Below, piece by piece: positions 1-11,500 of a stretch of 64,000 nt of DNA. A program made the translations under genes and the position numbers. The stretch's first letter is position 1. Each line of letters opens with the position of its first letter. Source of the stretch: Daphnia carinata (Eukaryota; Arthropoda; Branchiopoda; Diplostraca; Daphniidae); NCBI RefSeq assembly GCF_022539665.2, contig NC_081339.1, positions 4,888,017-4,952,016 of the forward strand, read 5' to 3'. Under the pieces are notes generated by a model, which did no database searches, was not told where the DNA came from, and saw only the letters and a list, made by a program, of their open reading frames with translations.

Positions 1-728
1 GTAACAGCATCCCAGTAGCATCATGGAGAACGCTACCATGATTGAACGATCCATTTTTTCCTAATTCCCACGAATCTACTTGCAACACGAATAAAAATAA
101 GGAGAGTTTTAAACGAAAAAAAAAAAGCTGATAATAAATTTAGAAGAATAAATACCGTATTGGAACAAACGTTGATAGGGAGACGGCTGATGGCGAGTAA
201 ATGAACTTAGGTCCCAGTAATTCAATTCTGTTTTATAGGTTCTTTCTTTTTTCCTGATGCAGAACAAATTTATCCTGATGAGCTCATGCTGGCGTCGTCT
301 AAATCATAACTAGGAAAAACCAAGCCGTGAATTGCCATTTCTTGCAGGTGATCAACGACATCCGTTTTTCTGTCACTGGCCTTCGGGTCGTCCGTGCGTG
401 CAAGTCTGGTTCACGGAAATGAGACGGAAACAATCGTTCATCATTAACACATCGGGATTTTAAAATATTCCCGTACGATGATGTAAAGGACATTTTTAAA
501 ATTGAAACTATCCATCTCTCTGCAAAGCATAAGATATCATTTGTAGTACAGCTGTAGTTTTAATTACCGGTTCCAGGAAAACTTATCAATGTGATAAGAT
601 TATCTTTTTTCTTGTCTTGAACAACGTTAGTTTTTGCAACTCTTGCGTTGCCATCTGAAATCCTCTTAGAATCGTGAATTTTTTCGCTACATCAAAAGGC
701 TGCGGTCGCTAGTTCCAAGTGCACTATC

Positions 729-3107
729 ATGCCGATCATTGACAAACAATTGGTTAGCGAGTACGATGATCCATCCCGCTACAAGCCATCGGTAACTTGT
801 CAATCAGTCGTGCAGAAAATTCGTGAAAACATTGCCCTTCATGGTGATGCCGTTTGGATGGCAAGTTTTTGTTTAAACATTTTCAATTACCTGTAGATTT
901 CACTTTGCTCCTCAATGTTCCATCAAAAGACAGACTTGACGACTGGTAAATCGATAAGTTACGCGGAATTAGCGAGGATAATCGATCAAACATCTTTCTC
1001 GCTCCGGCGGAGGGGATTCCGGCCTTGCGATGTGGTAGCCATCATGGCAACAAATCACCTGGAAGTGCCGATCATTTTCTTCGCTGCATGGAAAGCAGGT
1101 GGAGGTTGTTCCGCACTGAATGTTGGATTATTTGTCGGTATAATATTTTCAAACGAAATTCTAAATTCATTACAAAAGCCGTACTACCTGGTTAATGCAG
1201 AGGATATCCGAAGCAGAATCATTGAAACCCGAGCCAATTTTATCGTCACAGATGAACAGAGAGCTGATAAAGTTTTGCAAGCCATTCAAGGCTTGAATAT
1301 GCAGTCGTTCGTGATCGGACAAGCAGAAGGTCACACTCCAGTTGATCAGCTTTTACAAGACGATGGCCAAGGTCAGTTCTGTAAGTAAATTAAAAACAAA
1401 CATCAAATGAATTTTATGTTCGTTAAAGACGGTGAACAATATTTGCAATTCGATATGGATCCTCCGGCATGGCTGACTTATTCCAGCGGTACCACTGGAA
1501 AAGCTAAAGGGATTTTGCACACACATTATTCGTTGAGTCCCTACGTCCAGCCATCTGACAAGTGAGCCATTAAAAAAAACCATAACTCTTTTTAACAAGG
1601 TAGTTAACTTTTCTTCCTTTTGTCGGAGAGCAGGGCACTAGAGTCGGAAATGGTGGGCCAGAAATTTATGTTCAATCATTCGATGATTCACGGTACAGGT
1701 TTGTTCAGCTTCATGAGAAGCACCGTGGACCACCGAAACACTTTTACATTTTCAAATGCCAACCTTGAAGCCCTCCTTCAAGGCATTCACTCAATTAAGG
1801 TAAAACAGCTGTTAGCATAAAGACAAAATCTAAGTGATTAGAAGATTTCTTGCGAAATTTTCTTAGCCTTCATGCATCAGTATTTTCCCTTATGAGATGG
1901 CCGAAATTTGTCTACATCCTCAACTCGATCGGTACGACCTTACGAGCGTCGAAACTATAATTTATTCTGGCTGTGCGAATTTGCCACTCTTTGAACGTCA
2001 AATTTTTGGAAAAATGCAGAATCTCCGTAATTTAATCAGCGTAATTTTAAAAACATCTTTTTGGAATACCTTTGTTTTTCGTAACCCAAGTTTTCTTTTC
2101 TTTCAAAGATGTACGGTATGTCGGAGACGATGTTGATAACTCTGGATAATCCAAAACCACGTACGAATTCTACTATGGATAGAAATAAAATCATTAAAAG
2201 TAACTCAAATTTCCTACATTATATCACATAAGAATAAATTTTTGATTATTTAAAACAGGTCACCTTGTAGGATGTGCTGGAAAGGTTTTACCCTTCGTCA
2301 AACTTAAGGTATTCAAAAAGGTTTCTTGCACTGTTCTTTCTGATACTGACATTTTCTGGAAACAGATAATCGATCCGAACGATGGCAATAAACTGGGGCC
2401 GAACGAAATCGGCGAAATCGTCGTCCACACTCCGTTTCTCATGAAAGGCTATCTCAATCAGACAAAAGTGCGACACACTCCTAACACAATAAATCGAAAG
2501 AAAGTCTTTGATCGCAGATTTACTGCAGAAATGGCATTCAAACGGATGGTTCAACACTGGAGATCAAGGCTATTACGACGCAGAAGGCCACCTATTCGTA
2601 ATTGGATATAAAGAGCTAATCAAATACAAGTCGAGACAGGTCAGCACGTGTTTCGTTAAAATAACACAGGATACGCTAACCTTGTAAAAAGTATTTAGGT
2701 TGCTCCGAGTAATATTGAAGCACAGTTAATGACTCACTCGGCCGTCAAAGACGTGGCCGTTGTTGGACTGCCTCATGGCGTCGACGGGGAACATCCATTA
2801 GCTTATGTCGTTATCAAAATGGATGACCAAGGTCGTCCGCTGGTCACTGCCAAGGAGTTAATCGACTATACCAACAGTATCGATTAATTGCTAATTATTT
2901 TTCCCTTAATTAATGTTGTTGTTTTTAATAGTAAAAGATTTAATTAATGAAGGTTGTTTTCAATTAGAGAGAGTTGTTGATGAGGAGCAACTACGAGGAG
3001 GTGTTCGTTTCATCGAACATATTCCACGTAACAAATTTGGCAAGGTTGTGAGACATCAACTGGTGGCAAATCTTAAGCGTGAAGAAGCATCCAGCCGTTC
3101 TTCCTAA
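729..3107 (+). CDS. Acyl-CoA synthetase, luciferase/4-coumarate-CoA ligase-like (12 exons)
   Basis: Adenylate-forming enzyme expected to activate a carboxylic acid with ATP and transfer it to CoA; substrate unknown. Exons I read: 729-860, 930-1137, 1201-1371, 1429-1561, 1634-1799, 1867-2040, 2109-2199, 2259-2308, 2366-2467, 2529-2639, 2699-2876, 2968-3107. Together they give 1656 nt in one frame, 551 aa, close to the usual family length of about 550. The P-loop motif YSSGTTGKAKG is in exon 4, YGMSET in exon 7, the GEI..MKGY region in exon 9, TGD in exon 10, and the PxxxxGKVVR lysine motif in the last exon. Oddities: intron 1 uses a GC donor (gcaagt). The conserved hinge D-R before KxLIKYK is replaced (FVIGYKELIKYK). 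The C-terminus is SSRSS rather than a peroxisomal SKL. The fold and family are secure; catalytic competence is uncertain because of the hinge change. Exon 7 is the least certain exon. Confidence 0.88.
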
Positions 3108-3365
3108 TTTTTTTGGAGGGAAAGAAAAAAAAAATCTCCGTTAGAGATGAAGTGAAACGACGAGTGAAACTGTTATGGTAATTTCCTCTGATTTGTGACG
3201 CTCGTATTCATTTTATTATGGCACAATAAGAAAAAAAGCCTCTGAATTGTGACGATCAAACCCCACGACGTTCCCAAATGGTTGATCAACCACACGATGG
3301 GCTGAAATAAAACAATCTACGCGTGAACGATTCGTCCGCCATTTTTTTATATTTTTTATTCAGAC

Positions 3366-3371
3366 AATAAA
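3366..3371 (+). terminator. Candidate poly(A) signal AATAAA of the acyl-CoA synthetase gene
   Basis: AATAAA lies about 260 nt after the stop codon of the upstream gene. An earlier AATAAA-like site near 3306 is an alternative. Sequence match only. Confidence 0.4.
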
Positions 3372-3410
3372 AACTTTTTTTTCTCACTGCTACGCAACAA
3401 TCCGTGGCGT

Positions 3411-3413
<3 letters not shown>

Positions 3414-3445
<32 letters not shown>
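3414..3445. repeat. Poly(A) tract, 32 nt
   Basis: Uninterrupted run of 32 A shortly after the candidate poly(A) signal. It could be a genomic homopolymer or a remnant of a retroposed tail. No flanking target-site duplication was noticed. Confidence 0.9.
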
Positions 3446-3447
<2 letters not shown>

Positions 3448-4461
3448 TTTGTGCCCGAGTTCAGTGACCAGATGGATTTAATTTGAATCGTTCCCATCTC
3501 TTTGGAACATCGATAGGGACATGGAAAAACATTAACCAAGTTTTAGTTTCTCCTTCTGAAGCGTTTCAGAGTTTTTTTATGATTGTAGCCTTGAGGAGGC
3601 GACACGGTTCTCACAGCAATTCGGATGGTTAGTTTATACAACGGAACCTTTCAAATCAATGAGGCGAGTGGTTTTTTCCACACACACACACACACAAAAT
3701 TGTATAATCACTTCCCTCTGTGTTTTTTCCTGTATCTTCCGGATAGCGTGCAGTGAATTCATTGTGTTTCTTCCCGCTCAGGTGGGTTTTCAGAAATGTA
3801 TCTAAAGAACATGCTTGACTGCACGCCCATGACTATTATTCAACACCCGTTGTGTAGAGGAAATCATGTGTTGGCAAGATGACAACTAGAAAGGGATCCC
3901 ACAGGTTAAAAAAAAAAGGGAATTTTACAGATAAAAAGAGATAAAATATACAGAAAAAAACACGTCCCTATATCTAGAAGCTCCATCGGCTTATGCAAAG
4001 TGATCGCTAAATTAACCGAGAGTATCTGTTGAAAACTGCCAGTGTGCATGCATAAAAAAGTGTATCCTTAGGTCATTGTAAACGTGAATGGAGTTTTCTT
4101 GTGGCCCACCGTGAAGTCATGTAGTAATAGTGATTCCCGCGTGTGGTCCGGCGGTACTGAAAAAGGCGTCGTCACATTTCACGATACCATCCTCGACGAA
4201 AGATAAGGGCGGCAGTGGTAATTAATTATTATTGGCACTAAATCACTTAAGCAACTTGCGGCCAGACAGCTAACAAGAAAGAGAAATTATTAATATGCCT
4301 TTCTTTGAAAATAATTGTTGATTGTGACCTCGCTAGGTGACGCTATTTTGAATGACATAATGTAAACAGAAAATATTCCCGTAGGTTACAAACAACGCTT
4401 CGTAGTCGCTCGTAGAGATTGCGGTTATTTGAATCAGTTTGTGAATTCATTTTCTATTGAA
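3446..4461. other. Intergenic, no gene recognised
   Basis: AT-rich spacer between two co-oriented genes. It holds a short (CA)n near 3681-3696. No coding exon with convincing splice sites was seen. The 5' leader and promoter of the next gene presumably lie at its right end. Confidence 0.6.
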
Positions 4462-5505
4462 ATGGCTTTCATGAAGCTGCTGTTCTTGTCCGTAATCGAT
4501 TTCGGAATCCAGTGGATTCTTTGGGGGTTGGCAAGTTGGTTAAAAACCGAAAAATTCTACGATTTGGCAGGTAATTAAAACAAAATACGTGGCATTAGAA
4601 TCCGTGGCATTGACCGAGTCATCCCGTATTTACTGATAACAAGGATCATCAACGTTTGCCTTGATCGCCTTCCTGGCGTACAAGAAATATTCCACTGGTC
4701 ACATTCGGACCAAAATACAAACAACTGCCATCCTCCTTTGGGCAGTTCGGTCTGTTAATAAATGCTTTAAATTTGGAATTTGATAATCAACCTTTTAGAA
4801 ACAAACTGTAAAAATAGGTTGGGATTTTACTTGTTTTCCCGAGTACTGAAAGAGGGACACGACAGGCGGTTCAAAGATGCCAAAGAGGACCCATCAGTGT
4901 TTTTCGTTTATTGGACATTACAAGGTACCCCATTTGAGAAAAGAGTTCTAGTATTCAAAATCTAACCTTGGCTTTTCACATCGCAGGAGTCTGGGTGATT
5001 GTGACTTTGCTTCCATCGTTGCTCGTGGTAATGCAAAGGAGACAGCCTTCCCTCAGCGCCCTTGATTGGCTGGGCTGGTTAATGTGGCTGGTGGGTTTCG
5101 TCACCGAAGTTGTGGCAGATTACCAGAAAAGTCAGTTCCGCAGTAATCCGGCCAATGCCGGTAAATTCATCAACACGGGGCTGTGGAGCATATCTCGTCA
5201 CCCCAACTATTTTGGCGAAATCCTTCTTTGGTGTGGCCTCTTCACTAGTGCCTCCTCCACTTTTACCAATTGGTGGTATGCTATTATCAACAGCTGTAGA
5301 CAGAAAAGCTAAATACTAATTCTTTGACTGTCCTGCAAACAACAGGGAATATCTGACAATTTTAAGCCCAATGTTCCTGACTTACCTCATCACGCAAATG
5401 TCTGGTGTTCCACCGTTGGAGAAGTACGGTCTGCAAAAATGGGGTTTGCTTCCCGAATACCGGGCATATCTGAAGAACACCCCAGTATTGGTCCCGTATC
5501 TATAA
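4462..5505 (+). CDS. DUF1295 / steroid 5-alpha-reductase-like membrane protein (5 exons)
   Basis: Predicted multi-pass membrane oxidoreductase-like protein of the DUF1295 family, related to the C-terminal domain of 3-oxo-5-alpha-steroid 4-dehydrogenases; substrate unknown. Exons: 4462-4570, 4644-4749, 4818-4924, 4987-5275, 5346-5505, giving 771 nt in frame and 256 aa. Visible features: a hydrophobic N-terminal segment around residues 6-26, membrane segments such as the TLLPSLLVVM and LGWLMWLVGFV stretches, and the family signature SRHPNYFGEILLW (exon 4), followed by a conserved GVPPLEKYG...PEYRAY C-terminal pattern. All introns are GT-AG and 63-74 nt long. The family assignment rests on the SRHPNYFGE motif; the reaction catalysed is not demonstrated for most members. 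Confidence 0.88.
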
Positions 5506-6045
5506 TTAAACTCTACTTAAAGAACCTTCATTCCCTCTTGCTGAGAAAAAAGATTGTATGTGAGAGAAGTCTTATTTTCAAATTCTGTTGATCAATATAT
5601 TGATGTAACGGTTATCAATTCTATGCCACACCAAGACACATACTCACATGAATAGATGGGACGTTCAATCCAAACAAATTACAATATCGAGAGAAAACAA
5701 AACAAGTGGTTAAAAATGGAGAAAGGCTTTTCATAATGAAGGCATCGAATTTCGTTGAAAACAAACAAAAGCCACACAATCTATTATATCTTAAGTAGCA
5801 AGATGATGGCAGATGTAAACATGGAGAAATAATGGCAATCTGGCGGTGACGTCTGTACACTTGAAAACAAAAGGAACTGGTTATCATAATAATAATATTA
5901 ATAATAATTCTTTCTTCTTTAAAAATAAAACATGTCAAAATTCAAAAGAGAAAAAAAAAAAAAAAAATTTCAGTCGTCGATGACTGGAACGTCTGAACTT
6001 TTGCTCGTCCTTTTCATTTGTTCAATTATCTTTTGTTTTTTGTTT
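5506..6045. other. Convergent 3' ends
   Basis: Spacer between the + strand DUF1295 gene and the - strand ANKRD6-like gene, so presumably both 3' UTRs. It contains AT-rich stretches and a 17-nt poly(A) near 5950. No coding signal was seen. Confidence 0.6.
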
Positions 6046-6356
6046 TCACACCAAACTCGAAGAGCTGATTGTTCCGGGTGGGAAATGAGATTGCTCATGG
6101 TCTGGAACGGCGAACCTTACTCGAGGGTAGGCCACTACCCCGTTCTTGCCATTTTGATGGTGATAATAGCCATTGGTAGACGAACCGTTTGTCATGGCGG
6201 GCAACGTCTGGGCCAAATCACGTGCAAAATGCGACTGGAAATTCTCCATTCGACGGGTCGATCGTGGGCTGAGCGTGGCCGTGTTGTCCCCTTCGGTCGA
6301 TTCAGCTGGCCCTGAAACAACTAAACGATAAAACAAATTTGCAAACACCAAAATTG

Positions 6357-6422
<66 letters not shown>

Positions 6423-6885
6423 TCAAATTAAACAGTTACCCGAAAGAGAAGGTGACGGCCCTTGTGAACTTTCTCCAGGCCGCGTGCTGTAACCGGAATC
6501 GTTATGACGATCTTGATCGTCGTGATAGACTCGTAAATCGTGATGATTATGGCCGGCAAAATGGCGGGCGTAGAGTACCGGATCGATGATAACGCCGAGC
6601 AAATTATTGGCCGGGTGATCCGGCTGATTTGCTTGATGGATATCGACGACCGTCGTCGCGGCCGTCACACCATTCAACATTTGAATGGCCGTCGCTTCGG
6701 CCGTACCCGATGATCCGGTCGTCGTGTCCAGATGGTAACGCGGTAAGGGCAAATTGCGGTAAGTCAACACGCCGGAACCGTTAGCCACCGCGCTTGGTTG
6801 GTGCGGCTCCTGGCCGGCCATCACGTACGACGGCAGTGGTTTCGTAATGGACGCCGGATAATCGTAGTTTTCATACCTTTCCAAG

Positions 6886-6916
<31 letters not shown>

Positions 6917-8498
6917 CCAAAAATAAAGACGGCCATTTTTATTGCGAGCTTTAGTTTAAGAGGCTTCATTTACCTGGAATCAGAGAGCATGGACGCTTTG
7001 TCTGAACTGATGATGGCCGGCGGTGGCAAAATGATGTCCTCGTCTTCAGACTCTTCCGATTCCTCGTCGTCGTCCTCGTCGTCTTCTTCGTCCTCTTGGG
7101 CGTCTTCGACGACGACGCCATTGCCGTTGTAGTGGCCGTGACTGCGTCGCTCATAGTGCTCAACAATGGCGTCCAGTTCCAGCTGCTCTTGAATGCGCGT
7201 CAAGGCCAGCCGATTCTTCAGCGCTTGCAGGGCTTGCTGCTTGTTGCTGGACGACTCCTGCACGCCCGAATCGAGCCCTAATCTGTCCATCGTGTACTGG
7301 ACTTCGTTGCCCGTCTGCTGCGGCTGCTGGACTTGATCGGCTTCCACCGGCTTCGCTTTCGCCCCTCTCTTCTGGTGGGTCCGTTGCGACGGCTGGGCCG
7401 GGTCGTCCGAGTCGCGATGAGAGTGCGACGTGGCCGAATCGCTGACCAGTTCCAGGCAGTTGGGCAAGGGCGGCGTCGAGTGCCCAGGATCGTCGATGAC
7501 GATGCTGTTGCGCACCCGCTGCAATCCGGCGGCGCTGCTCTCCAGCCCGAGGCTGTCGACGGTGCGTTGCAAGCCCTGCAACTGTTGCTGGGTTTTACGT
7601 TCCAGGCCGTCTATTTTGGCGTCCAGTCTCAAATGAGCGGAATCGAGTCGGTGTAGAATTTCTTGTTTATCTTTGGCCAGCCGGCATTCGAGACGGTGCA
7701 GCACCGGTCCGCAGTAGCACGTCGGGACTCCGACCGGACCTTTCTGTATATTGCCGGCCAAGTCCAGGAAGTACTGCTCGCCTTGTTTGAGCGGCTCGTC
7801 CGGCAGCGCGTTCAGCTTCTTGTGCAGCAATTTGGCCAGTTCCGGATTGTCGTGACATCCGTAAGGCGAATTGACCACGTGGCCGTTCAACGTCTTCTCG
7901 CCGGCCGATCCGTGTTTCTCTTTCCTCTGTTTTTTTTTTGTTTTTTTTTTTATTATTCACGAAAAAAAAAATAATAATAAAACAAAAAAAAAAAAAAAAT
8001 GAAATAAATGAATAAGAACTTTACCCTTTTCCTTTCTTTGGGTTTGGACGAGTTACTCCGACTGCCGTCCTTGCTCGAAGCGGTGGCGCTGTCCGGCTTG
8101 ACCCTCTTCGATTTCGATTTGGTGCTGCTGCTTTTACTTCGATCGTGAGCGTGAGTGCCTCGGGAGCCGCCATTGGCCGACGCCTTAGGGGGGGATTTGA
8201 CAAGCATGCTAACAATCTCGTGAAATTCCTTCCGGCGGGCAATATCCACCGCATACTCTCCTTGCTAAAAAAAAAAAAAATTAAAAAGAAATAAATACAA
8301 TTTTTTTTTTTTTTTAAATTGAATTTAATTATTTCTTTAAAAATTGCGGATTTGAATTGAAATAAAACAAAAAAAAAAAAAAAAAAAAAAAAATAAAAAC
8401 CTTATTTTTGACGTTGGTCGAACAGCCAGCGGCGATTAAGATGCGCGTCAGTTTGCGCCGTCCCATGGCGGCGGCGATGTGTAACGCCGTGTCTCCAT

Positions 8499-8537
<39 letters not shown>

Positions 8538-11500
8538 AAATAAAATAAAATAAATAAAGATGATGAGGGCAACATAAATAGTGAAAACGTCAGCCAACAG
8601 GGGCGTACCTTGTTCTGTTCCGAAACGTTGCACTGAGCGCTGACCAGGATGCGCATGACTCCCGCGTGACCGTAGCGACCACTCGTGTGCAGCGGAGTAT
8701 CACCATACTATTTATGTTTTTTGTTCAAAAAAAAAAAGGAAGAGGAATGAAAATAATTAAAATTTGAAATGCGTTAACGTTACAATTTAGAAAAAAAGAA
8801 ATTAGGAAAAACGAACGTGATTTTTAGCGTCGGGATTGGCGTCGGCCCACAACAAGACCCTGCACGTTTCGTTGTGACCGTTCTGGCAGCAAAGGTGAAG
8901 CGGCGTGAAGCCGGCCCGGTTGACGGCGTCGACTTTCGCCCTCTGGCGGCACAGGATGGTGGCCGTCTGCGAGTAACCCCTCCAGGCCGCCTCGTGCAGA
9001 GCGCTGTTCCCGTGCTGTTTTCACGCAAATCAATTGCAATTTAATTCATTTAAAAATTAGAAAAAAACAAAAAAAACATGTCTCGCAATGAAAGGAGATG
9101 TGCGACACACACAACATTAGTCATTTTTTTTTTTAAAGCTGTGAATAAAAAAAAAAAAACAAAAAAAAAAAACATCGAAATTGTGTTGCACGCGGGAGTG
9201 AGAGGAGGTCATGGGAGAATAGGCAGTCGGATTCTATGGTAATTATCATGCGGGATAAAAAAAAAAAAAATAATAAGAAATGATCATCGTAACGACGTTG
9301 ATTGCCGTACACAAACTTTTTTTTCCCCCGTGAATAAACAGCGTGTCGATCGTCACGCGAATCGAATGTGTCATCGAGGGAAACCAAAAGAAAAACAATT
9401 GAGCATCAAACCGTTTGTGAATGGATACCCTCCTCCCCAACCAAATTTTCATATCATTTATGTTTAACCACTAAATTTTTCTTGGAAAAATTTCAATTGG
9501 CCCCCCCTAGGCTAAAAGCCCGCAGGCGGTATGCAAATTTTTTCTAAACATCGTGTTGGACAGCGTACAAGGGCGACAACAAGTTGGGCGGCATTGATCG
9601 ATGCACAAACGATTACTCATCGACACACACACACACAATGTGTCATCTTACGTATTGATACGAAGAAAAGAATCAGCTGATCACCTTTTTAAATAAATAA
9701 ATACATAAAATAAAATTTAAAAAAAAAAAAAAACCGGGAATTTTGAACGACAACCGACAAATCTCCAAGGCAATTTATGTTTTTCCTTATTCACAGCTGA
9801 TTATTCAGATTTCCTACTCCCCCGCTGTTGCGTAAGGCATCCATCGCGCGCGCGACACAACAATCAAATTTCTTTTTTTTTTTTTTTTCCCGAAAAAAAT
9901 AATAAAACATAAATAAAAAAATAAAAAAGGGGGGGGGGGACTTACCAGCGAATCTTGGTGGTTGACGTCAGCTCCGTGCTTGAGCAATTGGTGGACGATA
10001 TCGACGTGGCCTTCGGCGGCGGCCCGCTGCAGAGGAGTGGCCGAGGCCTGCGAATGAAAATTGGTTACAAAAGATCGTTAATAAAATAAAAAAAAAACAG
10101 AAAAAAAACACGAACGATAAAAGGTGCAAAGATAATCGAATGACGACGGCCCCTACAATAAATCGCGAAAGCAACGCCATTTTTTTTTTTTTTTTTTTTT
10201 GCCAATCACGTTGTACACACACACACACACAACACGAAAGGCAAACGTCTTCACATGATGAACCGCATGCATCTGCTACGATTACACGTGTAACATTTCT
10301 TGAATTTAAAAAGACCAAGAGGGAGGGGACTTTTAGGAGCTGTCGGGACACCACACCCCGATTATCATCTGTTTTGGACACGATGGAGAAATAGGCAGAC
10401 GGAAGTTGAAATGGGATAAGCCATCGATCAGCCCCCGATGTTGTCTCGCCATTTAAGGAGGACTTTCTCTCCATTATGTTTTCAAGGGGAGGAGAAACAA
10501 AAAAACGTAAGGATTCCATAAGCCCCACCGGCCCACCTGCAATTTATGTCTGACATTATCGTTCGGCTGCTTCTCAAATAGGAAGCCGTTCCAAAAAAAA
10601 AAAAAAATGAAATGAAATGAGATCAGAGGCTTCCCCCCCCCCCCCCTTACGACAAGTGAAACGGATTCCATAAAAAGATGTACCGCTATACGCAATGAAA
10701 TGCCGTATAGACTTTAACTGTATACATAAAAAAAAAAAAAAACATTTTCTTGCGGTAAATAAAGAATTTTTTCTTTTTTGAAGGAAACCTCATCATCATT
10801 CGTGCTGCTGTAAACAGACGCTCAGGTAACCCCCTGAAAAGAAAGATGATCGATGCGACTAGACAAAGAGAGAGAGCCCCCATCATCTTTCTCCCGATTT
10901 GCATGTCTACATTATTCTTTTTTTTTTTTTTTTTTTTTTTATTTTAAGGGTACTGTACAAAACGTTACTAACTAATATTATTCTATTCTGAAAAAAAAAA
11001 AACAAGGAATGGAAGGGGACGCTTTTCACGGGAAGATGGTCGTTAAATAAAAGATGAGAAATGCGGCGTTGCCATAACGAAAAGAGGCGAAATAAAAATA
11101 GAAATTCAAACGGGGCGCGTGTGCCGACGTGATAAGACACACGCGAGGTGTACGTTACACACCTCAAAAACGTGTGTGTCATCATGGCAGGTAGTTAAAA
11201 AAAAAAAGAAAAAAGGAGGTTTGTTTGGGGCTAACATCCTGTAAGACACAAGAGCTACCGTCCACACTCGCAAATAAAAATGTTGTCATTTCAAGCGTGT
11301 AAATATAAACATTTGCTTTCTTCAAATTTTGATGAAAAGGTTTCGTTTTGGGCCGAGGGAATCCCAACAGGGTTGAGATTGAAAGTCGATACGATTGAAG
11401 GTATTTCTTGTTTTTTTTTTTGTTTTTTTTGTTTTTTTTTTAGGCTGGGGCGTGGCACCCAACGGCACGTCTAAGTTTTCTCTCTTCCCTCATTGATTTC

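Noticed and set aside
7333-7974. + strand open frames over the ANKRD6 exon
   Set aside because: Antisense shadows of a GC-rich coding exon; the minus strand has the homologous protein with splice sites.
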